From: Treponema succinifaciens DSM 2489
GTDB taxonomy: Bacteria; Spirochaetota; Spirochaetia; Treponematales; Treponemataceae
Assembly: GCF_000195275.1 (NCBI RefSeq)
Contig: NC_015385.1
Span: forward strand, 1,938,501-2,002,500
DNA length: 64,000 nt
Direction of reading: 5' to 3'
The translations under genes were made by a program, and so were the position numbers. The notes beneath the pieces are model-generated. The model made no database searches. It had not been told where the DNA came from and saw only the letters and a program-made list of their open reading frames with translations. Shown piece by piece: positions 43,964 to 52,763 of the stretch; the stretch's first letter is position 1, and each line of letters begins with the position of its first letter.

Positions 43964-43978
43964 CGAAGGGAGATTGTC

Positions 43979-46552
43979 TTGAGCGAATTTAAAAATTTTC
44001 TATTTAATAAAATACAAAAACATGAGCCTGTTTTCTTTGACGGCGGAATGGGAACAATGATTCAAAAAATTTCAGGTCTTTCCTATTCTATTCCAGAAGA
44101 TCTGAATTTTTACAATCCAGAAGCAATAAAAGATATTCACAAAAAATATATACTTGCAGGAAGCAACATTTGCACCACAAACACATTCGGCGCAAATCCT
44201 ATAAAGCTTGAAAACGCATCTCATTCAGCACAAGAATTTATTGAAAAAGGAATCGCTCTAGTAAAAGGAGCAATCGCTGAATGCAAAAAACAAAACGAAA
44301 ACATAATCTGCTTTACCGCATGGGATTCAGGTCAGATTGGAAAACTGCTTGAGCCAAATGGTCCTCTTACATTTGACGAAGCATATAATTCATACAAGGC
44401 AGCTGCAATTGCCGCAGAAAAATCAGGCGCGGATCTTGCAATAATCGAAACAATGAGCGACCTTTATGAAGTAAAAGCCGCAGTTCTTGCAATCAAAGAA
44501 AATACAAATCTTCCCGTCATAGCAACAATGACGTTCCAGCCTAATTGTAGAACCTTGACAGGTGCAGATGTTCTTACTTGCGTAACTTATCTTGAATCTC
44601 TGCACGTTGATGTTCTTGGTTTTAATTGCGGCGGAAGCCTTGAAGAAGACATTGAACTTGCAAATCAATTCTGCAAATATTCACACATTCCAATTCTTTC
44701 CCAGCCAAACGCAGGACTTCCAGAAGTTATAAACGGAAAAGATGTATTCAAGGTAACTCCAGAAGAATTTACAAATGCACAGGAAAAAATACTTGAGTCT
44801 GGAGTTTCAATTTTCGGAGGCTGCTGCGGAACAACTCCAGATCATATAAAAACAATGGCAGAAAAACTTTCAGAAAAAAAACTGAAGGCAAAAAAAGAAA
44901 AGTTCCAGTCATTTATATGTTCCTACAACAAAACTGTTCAGGCAGGAGGGGCAGCAGGACCTGTAATTATCGGTGAGCGCATAAATCCAACCGGAAAAAA
45001 GAAATGCAAGGAAGCTCTCCAAAATAACGATATGCAGTTCATAATTGACGAAGCAGACAGCCAGATAAATTCAGGCGCACATATTCTTGATGTAAACGTC
45101 GGACTTCCTGGAATAAATGAAAAAGAAATGATGCTTCAAGCGGTGAAGTCAGTGCAAAAAATTTTCAACACTCCGTTGCAACTTGACTCAAGCGAAAGCG
45201 ATGTTTTGGAATATGCATTGAGGTATTACAACGGAAAAGCCCTTGTAAACAGCGTAAATGGAAAGCAAGAAGTCATGGACAAAGTTTTTCCGCTAATAAA
45301 ACATTACGGCGGAGCTGTTGTCGCGCTTTGCATAGATGAAGACGGAATTTCCCAAACTGCGGAAGGAAGGGTAAAAGTCGCTGAAAAAATAATTCAGGAA
45401 GCCGCAAAATACGGAATACCTATAAGAGATATTTTTATTGACACGCTCACACTGACTGTAAGTTCTGAACAAAAAACATCACTTGAAACTGTAAAAGCAA
45501 TCAGAATCTTAAAAGAAAAATTCGGAAAAGAAGGAATTCAGTTTGTGCTTGGAGTTTCTAATATTTCATTTGGACTTCCAAGAAGAGACATTATAAACTC
45601 AAGATTTTTTATGCTTGCACTTGAAGCAGGACTTAGCGCGGCAATCATAAACCCGGCAAGTATTCCGATGATGGACACCTACAGAGCTTACAGAGCACTT
45701 GGCTGCTTTGACGAAAACTGCCTTGACTACATTCAGACTTACACAGGAACTCTTGATCCTACAACTGAAAAAGCCCGGCAAAAAATTCTTTCGGATGCAG
45801 TTAATGACGGAACAATTTCCATTCAGATAAACGGAACGCCCATCGCATCTCCTAAAAAAGAAACTGAAAAAAAAAACACTTTAACTGAAACTATAGGCGC
45901 AGAAAAAAACACGGAAGAAAAGGAGCTTATACAGATAATTGAAAAAGGCTTCAAGGATAAGGCGGCAGACGCAACAGCCAGACTTCTTGAAAAAAACGCA
46001 CCTGTAAAAATAATCGATAACTGCATAGTTCCAGCTCTTGACAACGTAGGAAAAGACTTTGAAACTGGAAAGAAATTTCTTCCACAGCTTTTGCTTAGTG
46101 CAGAAACCGTAGGCAATTCATTCCTTAAAATAAAAGAAACTCTTGCAGCTTCAGGAAAAGAGCAGGAAGAAAAAGGAACCATAGCAATTGCAACTGTCTT
46201 TGGCGACATTCATGATATCGGAAAAAACATCGTCAAGGCAATGCTTGAAAACTATGGATATAAAGTAATCGATCTAGGAAAAAATGTTCCGGCAGAAACA
46301 GTTGTAAAAACAGTTATAGAAAACAAAATCCAGCTTGTGGGCTTAAGCGCGCTAATGACTACAACGGTCGCTAATATGGAAGAAACAATAAACCAGCTTC
46401 ATAAAGCGTTAAAAGAAAATAATCTGGAATGTAAAATTGTAGTAGGCGGCGCAGTTTTAACACCAGACTATGCAAAAAAAATCGGAGCTGACTTCTATGC
46501 AAAGGACGCAATGGAAACAGTATCAGCAGCAAAGGAAGTTTTTGGAAAATGA
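43979..46552 (+). CDS. metH: Cobalamin-dependent methionine synthase without reactivation domain
   Basis: 857 residues in three modules. Residues 1-300: homocysteine-binding barrel with zinc cysteines (FNCGGS; FGGCCGTTP near 281). About 320-600: pterin-binding barrel (IIGERINPTGKKKCKEA, LDVNVGLPG). About 640-857: cobalamin module with GDIHDIGKN, cobalt-ligand His745. It ends at the Rossmann B12 domain, lacking the AdoMet-binding reactivation domain of E. coli MetH. The start is TTG 43979, supported by GGGAG at 6 nt. It overlaps the next gene by 4 bp. Confidence 0.95.
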   Translation: MSEFKNFLFNKIQKHEPVFFDGGMGTMIQKISGLSYSIPEDLNFYNPEAIKDIHKKYILAGSNICTTNTFGANPIKLENASHSAQEFIEKGIALVKGAIAECKKQNENIICFTAWDSGQIGKLLEPNGPLTFDEAYNSYKAAAIAAEKSGADLAIIETMSDLYEVKAAVLAIKENTNLPVIATMTFQPNCRTLTGADVLTCVTYLESLHVDVLGFNCGGSLEEDIELANQFCKYSHIPILSQPNAGLPEVINGKDVFKVTPEEFTNAQEKILESGVSIFGGCCGTTPDHIKTMAEKLSEKKLKAKKEKFQSFICSYNKTVQAGGAAGPVIIGERINPTGKKKCKEALQNNDMQFIIDEADSQINSGAHILDVNVGLPGINEKEMMLQAVKSVQKIFNTPLQLDSSESDVLEYALRYYNGKALVNSVNGKQEVMDKVFPLIKHYGGAVVALCIDEDGISQTAEGRVKVAEKIIQEAAKYGIPIRDIFIDTLTLTVSSEQKTSLETVKAIRILKEKFGKEGIQFVLGVSNISFGLPRRDIINSRFFMLALEAGLSAAIINPASIPMMDTYRAYRALGCFDENCLDYIQTYTGTLDPTTEKARQKILSDAVNDGTISIQINGTPIASPKKETEKKNTLTETIGAEKNTEEKELIQIIEKGFKDKAADATARLLEKNAPVKIIDNCIVPALDNVGKDFETGKKFLPQLLLSAETVGNSFLKIKETLAASGKEQEEKGTIAIATVFGDIHDIGKNIVKAMLENYGYKVIDLGKNVPAETVVKTVIENKIQLVGLSALMTTTVANMEETINQLHKALKENNLECKIVVGGAVLTPDYAKKIGADFYAKDAMETVSAAKEVFGK

Positions 46553-47493
46553 AAGAAGAAAACCTAAAATACAAGTTCAAAATTAAGAATGCAAAAAAGC
46601 CATCTCAAAAGAAAATCAAAAAGACTCTAGGAAGAACTTTAAAAAGCTTTAATGTTCTATATGCCTACGCAATGTTCATTTTTCACTGGACTGGTCTTAA
46701 ATATTTTGCAGTTTTTATTTTAAATGTAATACAAAAATTCTTTATAGTTCAGTATCTTGAAAAATTCCACATAATACACATTCCAGTAAAAAGAGTAGAC
46801 CACAAGCTGGATTCAAAAATTCCATTCAAGCCGGAATTCGCACAATGCTATCTTGACTTTGTAAACTATTGGATTCGTCCTATGTGCATGACAATGAAAC
46901 GCTACGGAAGCTTTGAAGGAATCAAGCTCAGCGCGGAATATGTCCGGTACATGATTATGCTTTACAAGGAAGCATACAAAATTTATTCGCACTGCCTTAC
47001 AACAACAGTGCGTCCAAAGCCAACAACAAAAGCGACAAAAGGCATTCAGTTTTGGGATCCGCATTATCTTTGCGTGCCGAGCCTGCACATTGCAATTGTT
47101 GTTCTTACAATCGGATTTTATAAAATGCTTTTTGAACGTGAAGAATTTACAGAACCAGAAAAAGATCAATGGAACAGCGAGCTTTACACTCATGGAATAG
47201 AAATTGCTGAATCAGTTTTATACATGAAGCAGCATAGTGTAAACTGCATTTCTGCGGCAATATACATGGTAACAAAAACTGCGCCAGAACTTTTAACAGA
47301 AGAAATGTCCATTGATTTTATTGACTCGATGTTTAAAGATTCTATTTATGTTGAAAAAACTGACTCAAAAGAAATCACAAGTTACATAAAAAAAATGTAC
47401 AAAAATTTAATGGAAGAAAGCCGTAACTCCGATGACTGGACATCTCCGCTTAAAGAGTGGCTAAAAAATTATAAAATCCAAGCTCAAAATTAA
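46549..47493 (+). CDS. Membrane-associated protein, possibly PAP2-like, unknown
   Basis: 314 residues, Lys-rich N-terminus, then hydrophobic segments (FNVLYAYAMFIFHWTGLKYFAVFILNVIQKFF) and a later YLCVPSLHIAIVVLTIGFY. The RP, PSLH and later H-containing stretches (TVRPKP, VPSLHIA, QHSVNCISAAIYMV) loosely recall PAP2 phosphatase or inositolphosphotransferase motifs, but order and spacing are not convincing. It overlaps metH as ATGA, so expression is coupled; whether it has a role in methionine or cobalamin metabolism is unknown. Confidence 0.6.
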   Translation: MKEENLKYKFKIKNAKKPSQKKIKKTLGRTLKSFNVLYAYAMFIFHWTGLKYFAVFILNVIQKFFIVQYLEKFHIIHIPVKRVDHKLDSKIPFKPEFAQCYLDFVNYWIRPMCMTMKRYGSFEGIKLSAEYVRYMIMLYKEAYKIYSHCLTTTVRPKPTTKATKGIQFWDPHYLCVPSLHIAIVVLTIGFYKMLFEREEFTEPEKDQWNSELYTHGIEIAESVLYMKQHSVNCISAAIYMVTKTAPELLTEEMSIDFIDSMFKDSIYVEKTDSKEITSYIKKMYKNLMEESRNSDDWTSPLKEWLKNYKIQAQN

Positions 47494-47504
47494 AACGCAA
47501 AAAG

Positions 47505-48296
47505 CTACTTTGCAGAAATTTTCATAAGCTTTAAGCAGCCTTTTATTTCAACGGATTCTCCAGGTTCAAATGCAAAAATATCTTCCGCATTTGCAGGAAG
47601 TCCGTTTACAGTTCCGCTTCCTTCAATTATAAAACCAAGAACTATATCACGAGGATTTTTTTTGCCGCTAGCATTCTCTATTTTTGAAGAATAAAAATCT
47701 TCAACATTGATTTCTTCAAGAGAAAAATACGGGCAAGAAAAAGCTTCTGGGAAAGGCGCAATTTTTCTTACGCTGCTGTCTTTTATGCAGGCAATTCCCT
47801 TTTCTACATGACACTCTCTTCCGCGACCCCAGTCATACAATCTGTAAGTAATATCACTTGACTGCTGAACTTCCAAAAGACGCAAGCCGCCGCAGATTGC
47901 ATGGACAGTTCCAGCCGGAATATAAATAAAGTCTCCAGCCTTGACTTTTTCATAGCGCAAACAATCCTGCAAAGAATTCGCCTCGATAGCTTTTCTAAGC
48001 TCGCTTGAGTTATAAACTCCATTCAGTCCGTAAACAAGTTCTGTATCTTCCTTTGCTGAAAGAACATACCAGCATTCAGTTTTTCCGCGGCAGTGCTCAT
48101 AAAGAGCAGCTTTTTCATCATCAGGGTGAACCTGAACGCTCAAAGTCTTGTCGGCTTGAATAACTTTAACCAAAAGAGGATAATCACCGCCGCACATTTC
48201 AAAGAAATCTTTTTGAAATCCATTTTTATGAGTGGAAGCAATCCAGTTTTCATAGCCCCAAATTTTTTCAGACTTTATAGCGTTCAGTTTTTTCAT
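47505..48296 (-). CDS. manA: Class I mannose-6-phosphate isomerase
   Basis: 263-residue short-form cupin: IWGYENWIAS at the start, PLLVKVIQADKTLSVQVHPDDE and YIPAGTVHAICGGLRLLEVQQSSDITYRLYDW with the zinc His/Glu ligands. Interconverts fructose-6-P and mannose-6-P. GGGAG in the end of the upstream gene is 6 nt before its ATG; the ATG follows that stop directly. Confidence 0.93.
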   Translation of the reverse strand: MKKLNAIKSEKIWGYENWIASTHKNGFQKDFFEMCGGDYPLLVKVIQADKTLSVQVHPDDEKAALYEHCRGKTECWYVLSAKEDTELVYGLNGVYNSSELRKAIEANSLQDCLRYEKVKAGDFIYIPAGTVHAICGGLRLLEVQQSSDITYRLYDWGRGRECHVEKGIACIKDSSVRKIAPFPEAFSCPYFSLEEINVEDFYSSKIENASGKKNPRDIVLGFIIEGSGTVNGLPANAEDIFAFEPGESVEIKGCLKLMKISAK

Positions 48297-49205
48297 TTAA
48301 TGCTCCCAAAGCTTTGCAGGATAATATCCACTTTGAATTTTCTTTGCAATTTCTTGCTTTACAATCTCGCGGTCCTCTGGATAAGTCATTCCAAACCACT
48401 TTTCAGAAGAAGTAAAGAATTTTATGCTGCCTTCACCGTTCTTTACGATGTCACTAGCAGCAACCGGCAATAAAGCTTCCGCCTTAAGTTCGCCAATTGA
48501 AGAAGCCTTAAATTCATCCCAATATTTATGAAAGCGTTCAAAAGCCTTCAAGCTGAATCCAAAGAAATTCATGCTTACCCATTCTTTTCCTGTAAATGGA
48601 ATTTCCTTGCCGTCAAGTTCACTTATAATACCATCGCCTTTGTAGCTGATTTTTGTATTTTCAACAATTGATTCAAGATAGCCATCTTTTACAGAACAAA
48701 CTCCACGGCTAACAGAACCGCTTTTGCTCATAGTGTTTCCAAGAACGTAGCCAACCATTGCATGGTCATTAGAATCCGGACTTATAGATGAAAGATATTT
48801 TCCCAAAGTCGCAAATGCTTCCCTGCCGTAATAGTCATCGCTATTTATTACAGCAAACGGAGCGTTTATCTTTTCTTCAGCGCAAAGAACGGCATGAATC
48901 GTTCCCCAAGGCTTTGTACGCGCAGAAGATTTTTCCGCCTCGCTAGCAGTCAAAAGAGAATCATGCGTCTGAAAAACATATTCCGCATCAAAGTTACGGG
49001 CAACTCTGTCAAAAAGCCGCTCCCTAAAGTCTTTTTCAATGTCAGGACGGATTACAAATACAACTTTTCCAAATCCGCTTTTTTTAGCATCGAAAGTCGC
49101 AAAGTCCAAAAGGCACTCGCCATGCTGACCTACAGAATCAATCTGCTTAACTCCACCGTAACGGCTTCCCATTCCAGCTGCAAGAACCAACAATACAGGT
49201 TTCAT
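48297..49205 (-). CDS. Sugar-phosphate nucleotidyltransferase-like protein
   Basis: 302 residues with the nucleotidyltransferase opening LVLAAGMGSRYGGVKQIDSVG, ALLDFA-type spacing, and FAVINSDDYYG carrying the metal-binding Asp. Relatives make NDP-sugars from sugar-1-phosphate. Its tight linkage to manA suggests NDP-mannose or related sugar supply, but the substrate cannot be read. GGGAG is 8 nt before the ATG. Confidence 0.82.
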   Translation of the reverse strand: MKPVLLVLAAGMGSRYGGVKQIDSVGQHGECLLDFATFDAKKSGFGKVVFVIRPDIEKDFRERLFDRVARNFDAEYVFQTHDSLLTASEAEKSSARTKPWGTIHAVLCAEEKINAPFAVINSDDYYGREAFATLGKYLSSISPDSNDHAMVGYVLGNTMSKSGSVSRGVCSVKDGYLESIVENTKISYKGDGIISELDGKEIPFTGKEWVSMNFFGFSLKAFERFHKYWDEFKASSIGELKAEALLPVAASDIVKNGEGSIKFFTSSEKWFGMTYPEDREIVKQEIAKKIQSGYYPAKLWEH

Positions 49206-49242
49206 TTCACATTCTCCCGTTAATTTAAATTTTTTAGGTTTT

Positions 49243-49290
49243 ATTTCAAGTTTTATATTTTTATGTCATTATCGGACTTGACCCTGCGAT
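49243..49290 (-). repeat. Dispersed palindromic repeat, copy C
   Basis: On the minus strand: GGGTCAAG, then TCCGATAATGACAT and an AT-rich TATAAAACTTGAAA tail. The distal stem arm is altered by an extra GTTTC-TGAAA-GAAAC segment downstream (49291-49305). It faces copy B in inverted orientation, filling the deoD-nucleotidyltransferase gap. Confidence 0.6.
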
Positions 49291-49346
49291 GTTTCTGAAA
49301 GAAACCCGGCTAATAATCTAAATGCATATATTGAAATCATTTAGAG

Positions 49347-49390
49347 ATTGTCGTATCAAGTACGACAATGACATTTTGTTTTATAAAAAA
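49347..49390 (+). repeat. Dispersed palindromic repeat, copy B
   Basis: A perfect 9-bp stem ATTGTCGTA/TACGACAAT (49347-49355; 49361-49369) closes the loop TCAAG, followed by GACATT and TTTTATAAA. It abuts the deoD stop codon. Stem bases differ from copy D but still pair. Confidence 0.7.
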
Positions 49391-50092
49391 CTATGCAGTA
49401 ACAGCTTCAAGCGCAATTTTCATCATGTTTGTAAAAGTTACCTGGCGTTCTTCTGCGGAAGTTTCACCACCCAAAAGAATATGGTCGCTAACAGTAAGAA
49501 CAGCCAAAGCCTTTCTCTTGAATTTCGCAGCAAGAGTGTAAAGTTCCGCGGCTTCCATTTCTACACCCATAACCCCATATTCCGCCCAAAGCTTCCAGTT
49601 TTCCGTTGGATCGTAAAACATATCGCTTGAAACACAAAGCCCTACATTCGGTTTTATGCCGATTTTTTCAGCAGCAGAATACGCCTTTGTAAGAAGCTCA
49701 AAGTCCGCAACAGGAGCAAAATGAAGTCCGTTGAACCTCATTGTATTCAACCCGGAATCTGAACATGCGCCTTCAGCAAGAATAACATCTCTAAGCGCAA
49801 TATCTTTTTGAACAGCCCCGCAAGTTCCAACACGCACAGCTTTCTGCACATTATAAAACTGAAAAAGCTCATTTACATAAATAGAAAGCGAAGGCTGCCC
49901 CATTCCAGTACCCTGAACAGAAACTCTTTTTCCATTATAGAGCCCTGTAAATCCATACATTCCGCGGACTTCATTATAACACTTGGCATCCTGCAAGAAA
50001 TTTTCAGCAATAAATTTGGCTCTAAGAGGATCCCCCGGAAGCAAAACTGCCTCTGCAATGTCTCCCTCTTTTGCATTAATATGTGTACTCAT
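49391..50092 (-). CDS. deoD: Purine-nucleoside phosphorylase DeoD
   Basis: Hexameric low-molecular-mass PNP, 233 residues: [37 protein letters not shown] and [15 protein letters not shown] with VLTVSDH. Cleaves purine nucleosides to base and ribose-1-P. The frame opens at 50131, but the ATG at 50092 is the family start and lies 7 nt after a perfect -10 box. Together with apt upstream it forms a purine salvage pair. Confidence 0.95.
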   Translation of the reverse strand: MSTHINAKEGDIAEAVLLPGDPLRAKFIAENFLQDAKCYNEVRGMYGFTGLYNGKRVSVQGTGMGQPSLSIYVNELFQFYNVQKAVRVGTCGAVQKDIALRDVILAEGACSDSGLNTMRFNGLHFAPVADFELLTKAYSAAEKIGIKPNVGLCVSSDMFYDPTENWKLWAEYGVMGVEMEAAELYTLAAKFKRKALAVLTVSDHILLGGETSAEERQVTFTNMMKIALEAVTA

Positions 50093-50099
50093 ACTCAGA

Positions 50100-50105
50100 A
50101 TTATA
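50100..50105 (-). promoter_or_regulatory. deoD -10 box, leaderless candidate
   Basis: TATAAT on the minus strand, 7 nt before the deoD ATG; the -35 region (TATCGT at 17 nt) is poor and only GAG at 2-nt spacing resembles a ribosome binding site. Confidence 0.45.
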
Positions 50106-50158
50106 TCATAAATTTTTATAAAACGATACAAAAATCATATAATCGGCAGAAAAAAGAC

Positions 50159-50695
50159 TTATTCAGACTGATAATTTACAAGAGTTGTAACGTTAAGACC
50201 TTCAAGCTTTTTCTTATAATTCAAGAAAGGAAGCCCTATAACACCAAAGACATCCGTTGTCTTAGCTCCGCCCTGCTCTATCAAATTTACCGCCGCCTTT
50301 AAAGTTCCGCCGGTTGCAATAAGATCGTCAACCAAAAGAATATTCTGACCTTTTGAAATGTCGGCAGTGTGGACTTCAATTTCAGCAGAACCATATTCAA
50401 GCTCATATTTGCAGGTATATGTTTTTCCGGGAAGCTTTCCTTTTTTACGAATCAAAACAAGAGGAATTCCCATAGCCTGAGCAAAAGGAGCAGCAAATAC
50501 AAATCCGCGCGACTCAATTCCAGCAACAGCGTCAATATTTTTATCCTTGTAGAGATCCACCATACGCTCAATTGTATAGCGGAATGCTTCTGGATGGCGA
50601 AGAACTCCAGTTATATCATAAAACAAAACGCCTTTTTTGGGAAAATCAGGCACGCGGCCAATTACTTTATCAAGAACCTCAAAATCTTTATTCAT
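50159..50695 (-). CDS. apt: Adenine phosphoribosyltransferase
   Basis: 178 residues: FPKKGVLFYDITGVL, AGIESRGFVFAAPFAQAMGIPLVLIRKKGKLP and the PRPP loop NILLVDDLIATGGT. Converts adenine plus PRPP to AMP. GGAG is 5 nt before the ATG. Its promoter region adjoins the 23/24-bp array. Confidence 0.96.
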   Translation of the reverse strand: MNKDFEVLDKVIGRVPDFPKKGVLFYDITGVLRHPEAFRYTIERMVDLYKDKNIDAVAGIESRGFVFAAPFAQAMGIPLVLIRKKGKLPGKTYTCKYELEYGSAEIEVHTADISKGQNILLVDDLIATGGTLKAAVNLIEQGGAKTTDVFGVIGLPFLNYKKKLEGLNVTTLVNYQSE

Positions 50696-50713
50696 GTTTA
50701 CTCCAGATTTTTT

Positions 50714-50742
50714 ATTATAAACTGAATACAGGCAAAATGCAA
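50714..50742 (-). promoter_or_regulatory. apt promoter
   Basis: On the minus strand TTGCAT (50742-50737), 17-nt spacer, TATAAT (50719-50714). Confidence 0.6.
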
Positions 50743-50755
50743 ATGTGAGTTACAG

Positions 50756-51110
50756 ATAGGCTATTGACAAATTGGTGCATAAACTATAGCAACATTATGT
50801 CAATAAGCTATAGAGAATAATGCACATAGACTATGTAGCGTTATCTATATAAGCTATTAAGAACATCACTGACAGACTGTATATAGGTTAACTATACAGT
50901 CTATGTACAGCATTACAGATAACTTATATATAAATATCAAATACAGACTGTCTATGCAGTATACGAATAGACTATATATGAATATTGCATATAGACTGAC
51001 TGTGAGTAATGCGGATAGACTGTCAGCAGATATGTGTATAGACTGTCGACAAATATGCCGACAGTCTATACGTAACACCGTGGACTGTCAGTACCACTAT
51101 GCCGGTACTG
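50756..51110. repeat. Array of degenerate 23/24-bp units, non-coding
   Basis: About 14 consecutive units start at 50756, 50779, 50803, 50826, 50849, 50872, 50896, 50919, 50943, 50967, 50991, 51015, 51038 and 51061. Each begins with a core close to ATAGACTGT or ATAAGCTAT followed by 14-15 variable bases; spacing is always 23 or 24. Units at 50896 and 51061 carry the inverted core ACAGTCTAT and make perfect dyads with the unit before: 10 bp (50874-50883 with 50893-50902) and 11 bp (51038-51048 with 51059-51069), loops 9-10 nt. A third dyad CAGTAC/GTACTG is at 51089-51110. Mixed 23/24 spacing rules out coding. The remainder of the 648-bp gap holds the apt promoter and repeat copy D. Confidence 0.8.
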
Positions 51111-51145
51111 TAAATATTTGACTTTTCCATAATTATATACCCTTA

Positions 51146-51193
51146 ATTTCGAGTTTTATAATTTTATGTCATTATCGGGCTTGACCCGATAAT
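51146..51193 (-). repeat. Dispersed palindromic repeat, copy D
   Basis: On the minus strand a perfect 9-bp stem ATTATCGGG/CCCGATAAT closes the loop TCAAG (51193-51171), followed by GACATAAAATTATAAAAC. The best-preserved copy. Confidence 0.75.
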
Positions 51194-51309
51194 CTATTGA
51201 AAATATCCAACAGATTCCTGACCAAGTTTACTACTTAAACATCGCAGTGTCTTAGCATGGGAATAACACTTAAATTACTGTTCTTATCAAAACTCGACAT
51301 TTGGGCTAT

Positions 51310-51337
51310 TTAACACAAACAATTACAATGATATACT
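51310..51337 (+). promoter_or_regulatory. Promoter of the SH3-M48-cyclase operon, leaderless candidate
   Basis: TTAACA (51310-51315), 16-nt spacer, TATACT (51332-51337), then 6 nt to the ATG at 51344 with no ribosome binding site. Confidence 0.5.
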
Positions 51338-51343
51338 TTAGAC

Positions 51344-51820
51344 ATGAGTAAAATCAAAGTTATTTTTTTATCAGTTATGGCGCTGAATATTTCTTCTGCA
51401 TTTGTCGCAGAGCCAAAACCACAGTACGTGCAGGTGGATTCAGCAATTGTCAGAGTCAAGGCATCCCAATTTGCGTCCATCGCAGGAACTTTAAACCTTG
51501 GCGACAAAGTCAAAGTTACTTCAAAAGGAAAATCCTGGTCCTGCATTTCATCCGAAGATGGAAAAATTAAAGGCTGGCTTCCAAATTCATCTTTAACAAC
51601 AAAAAAACTGATTATAAATATCAACGGAAAAACTTCCGTAAATGCAAAAGAACTTGGACTTGCAGGAAAAGGAATGGACAAGGCTTTTGAAAAAGTTTAC
51701 AGCCAGGCAAATGAAATTTCGTATGCTCAAGTTGATAAAATTGAAACAAATGCCTGTTCAGAAAAAGACGCCATTGCTTTTCTAAAAGAAGGACAACTCA
51801 ATGCCGGAGGTGAAGAATAA
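51344..51820 (+). CDS. Exported bacterial SH3-domain protein
   Basis: 158 residues: a signal peptide (IKVIFLSVMALNISSAFVA), then an SH3_3 domain (QVDSAIVRVKASQFASIAGTLNLGDKVKV..GKSWSCISS..GKIKGWLPNSSL, residues 28-85), and a helical C-terminus. Bacterial SH3 domains bind peptidoglycan or scaffold envelope enzymes. Its stop overlaps the next ATG (TAATG), so it is coupled to the M48 protease. Confidence 0.85.
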   Translation: MSKIKVIFLSVMALNISSAFVAEPKPQYVQVDSAIVRVKASQFASIAGTLNLGDKVKVTSKGKSWSCISSEDGKIKGWLPNSSLTTKKLIININGKTSVNAKELGLAGKGMDKAFEKVYSQANEISYAQVDKIETNACSEKDAIAFLKEGQLNAGGEE

Positions 51821-52761
51821 TGAAAAAGCTATCAAAAAAAATTCTTTGCGTTTGCATTTTTTCATCAGTTTCTTTAGCCGCATTTTCTGCTGATATTTTT
51901 GGCGCATTAAACAAAGTAAACTCCGCTGTTCAAAAAAGCCAGGATGTAAAGAAAACACTTGAGCAAGCCAGCAGCACAGTTGAGTCAATCGACAGAGCCG
52001 CAGAGCCTATTACAACGCAGGACTCATATTTTATTGGAAGAACTGTTGCGTCCAATGTTCTTACTGAATACAAGCTTTACACGGCATCTCCAAAAGCAAC
52101 TGCTTATGTTAATAAAATTTGCAAAGCAATCACAATGAATTCCGACACGCCAAAAATTTACAAGGATTATTGCGTTGCGATTCTTGATTCAGATGAAATC
52201 AATGCGTTGTCTACAAGCGGCGGGCACATTTTTATTACAACAGGAATTTTGAAATGCTGCAATTCAGAGGATGAGGTCGCAGCAATTATTGCACATGAAA
52301 TTGCACACATTCAGCTAAAACATGCAACCACAGCAATCAAGACTGTAAGAACAACAGAAGCAATTTCAAATTCTGCAACAATGGCAAAAAACTACACAAA
52401 GCAGTTTTCAAATCTTAATCAAGAGGAAAAACAGTCCGCGGATTTTCTTACCAGTTCCAGCATTTCAATGATGAATATCATTACAGAAACCGGATACACA
52501 AAAGGCCAGGAATTCAAAGCTGACGAAAAAGCAGTTTCGCTTATGGCAGACGCAGGCTATGATCCAAACGCCTTGACTGATGTCCTCAAAATGCTCAAAG
52601 CAAAAAGTAGCGGAGAAGATTCAGGCTGGGGAAAAACTCATCCAAAGCCAGAGACCAGAATCAACAGTGTGCAAAAGATTCTTAAAAACTTTAATTTCAC
52701 AGGAATCAGTAGAGATGTCCGCCAGTCAAGATTTGAAAACGCTTTAGCAGGAATAAAATAG
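51820..52761 (+). CDS. Exported M48-family metalloprotease
   Basis: 313 residues. A signal peptide ends LAAFSAD. The zinc site is HEIAHIQLKHA, with a downstream EFKADEKAV supplying the third ligand; INALSTSGGHIFITTGIL precedes it, as in BepA/YcaL-type periplasmic proteases. The C-terminal GWGKTHPKPETRINSVQKIL matches the family. GGAGG lies 9 nt before the ATG. Probably periplasmic quality control together with the SH3 protein. Confidence 0.92.
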   Translation: MKKLSKKILCVCIFSSVSLAAFSADIFGALNKVNSAVQKSQDVKKTLEQASSTVESIDRAAEPITTQDSYFIGRTVASNVLTEYKLYTASPKATAYVNKICKAITMNSDTPKIYKDYCVAILDSDEINALSTSGGHIFITTGILKCCNSEDEVAAIIAHEIAHIQLKHATTAIKTVRTTEAISNSATMAKNYTKQFSNLNQEEKQSADFLTSSSISMMNIITETGYTKGQEFKADEKAVSLMADAGYDPNALTDVLKMLKAKSSGEDSGWGKTHPKPETRINSVQKILKNFNFTGISRDVRQSRFENALAGIK

Positions 52762-52763
52762 CC

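Noticed and set aside
46549-47493. Separate MetH reactivation protein
   Set aside because: Hydrophobic segments and lack of AdoMet-binding motifs do not fit a MetH activation domain.
50756-51110. CRISPR array
   Set aside because: The conserved core is only about 9 bp and degenerate, some units are inverted, and spacing of 23/24 leaves no room for true spacers; no cas genes nearby.
50866-51121. Small open frames on both strands through the 23/24-bp array
   Set aside because: Unit spacing mixes 23 and 24, so periodic peptides arise only where units happen to be 24 bp; no ribosome binding site and no plausible fold.
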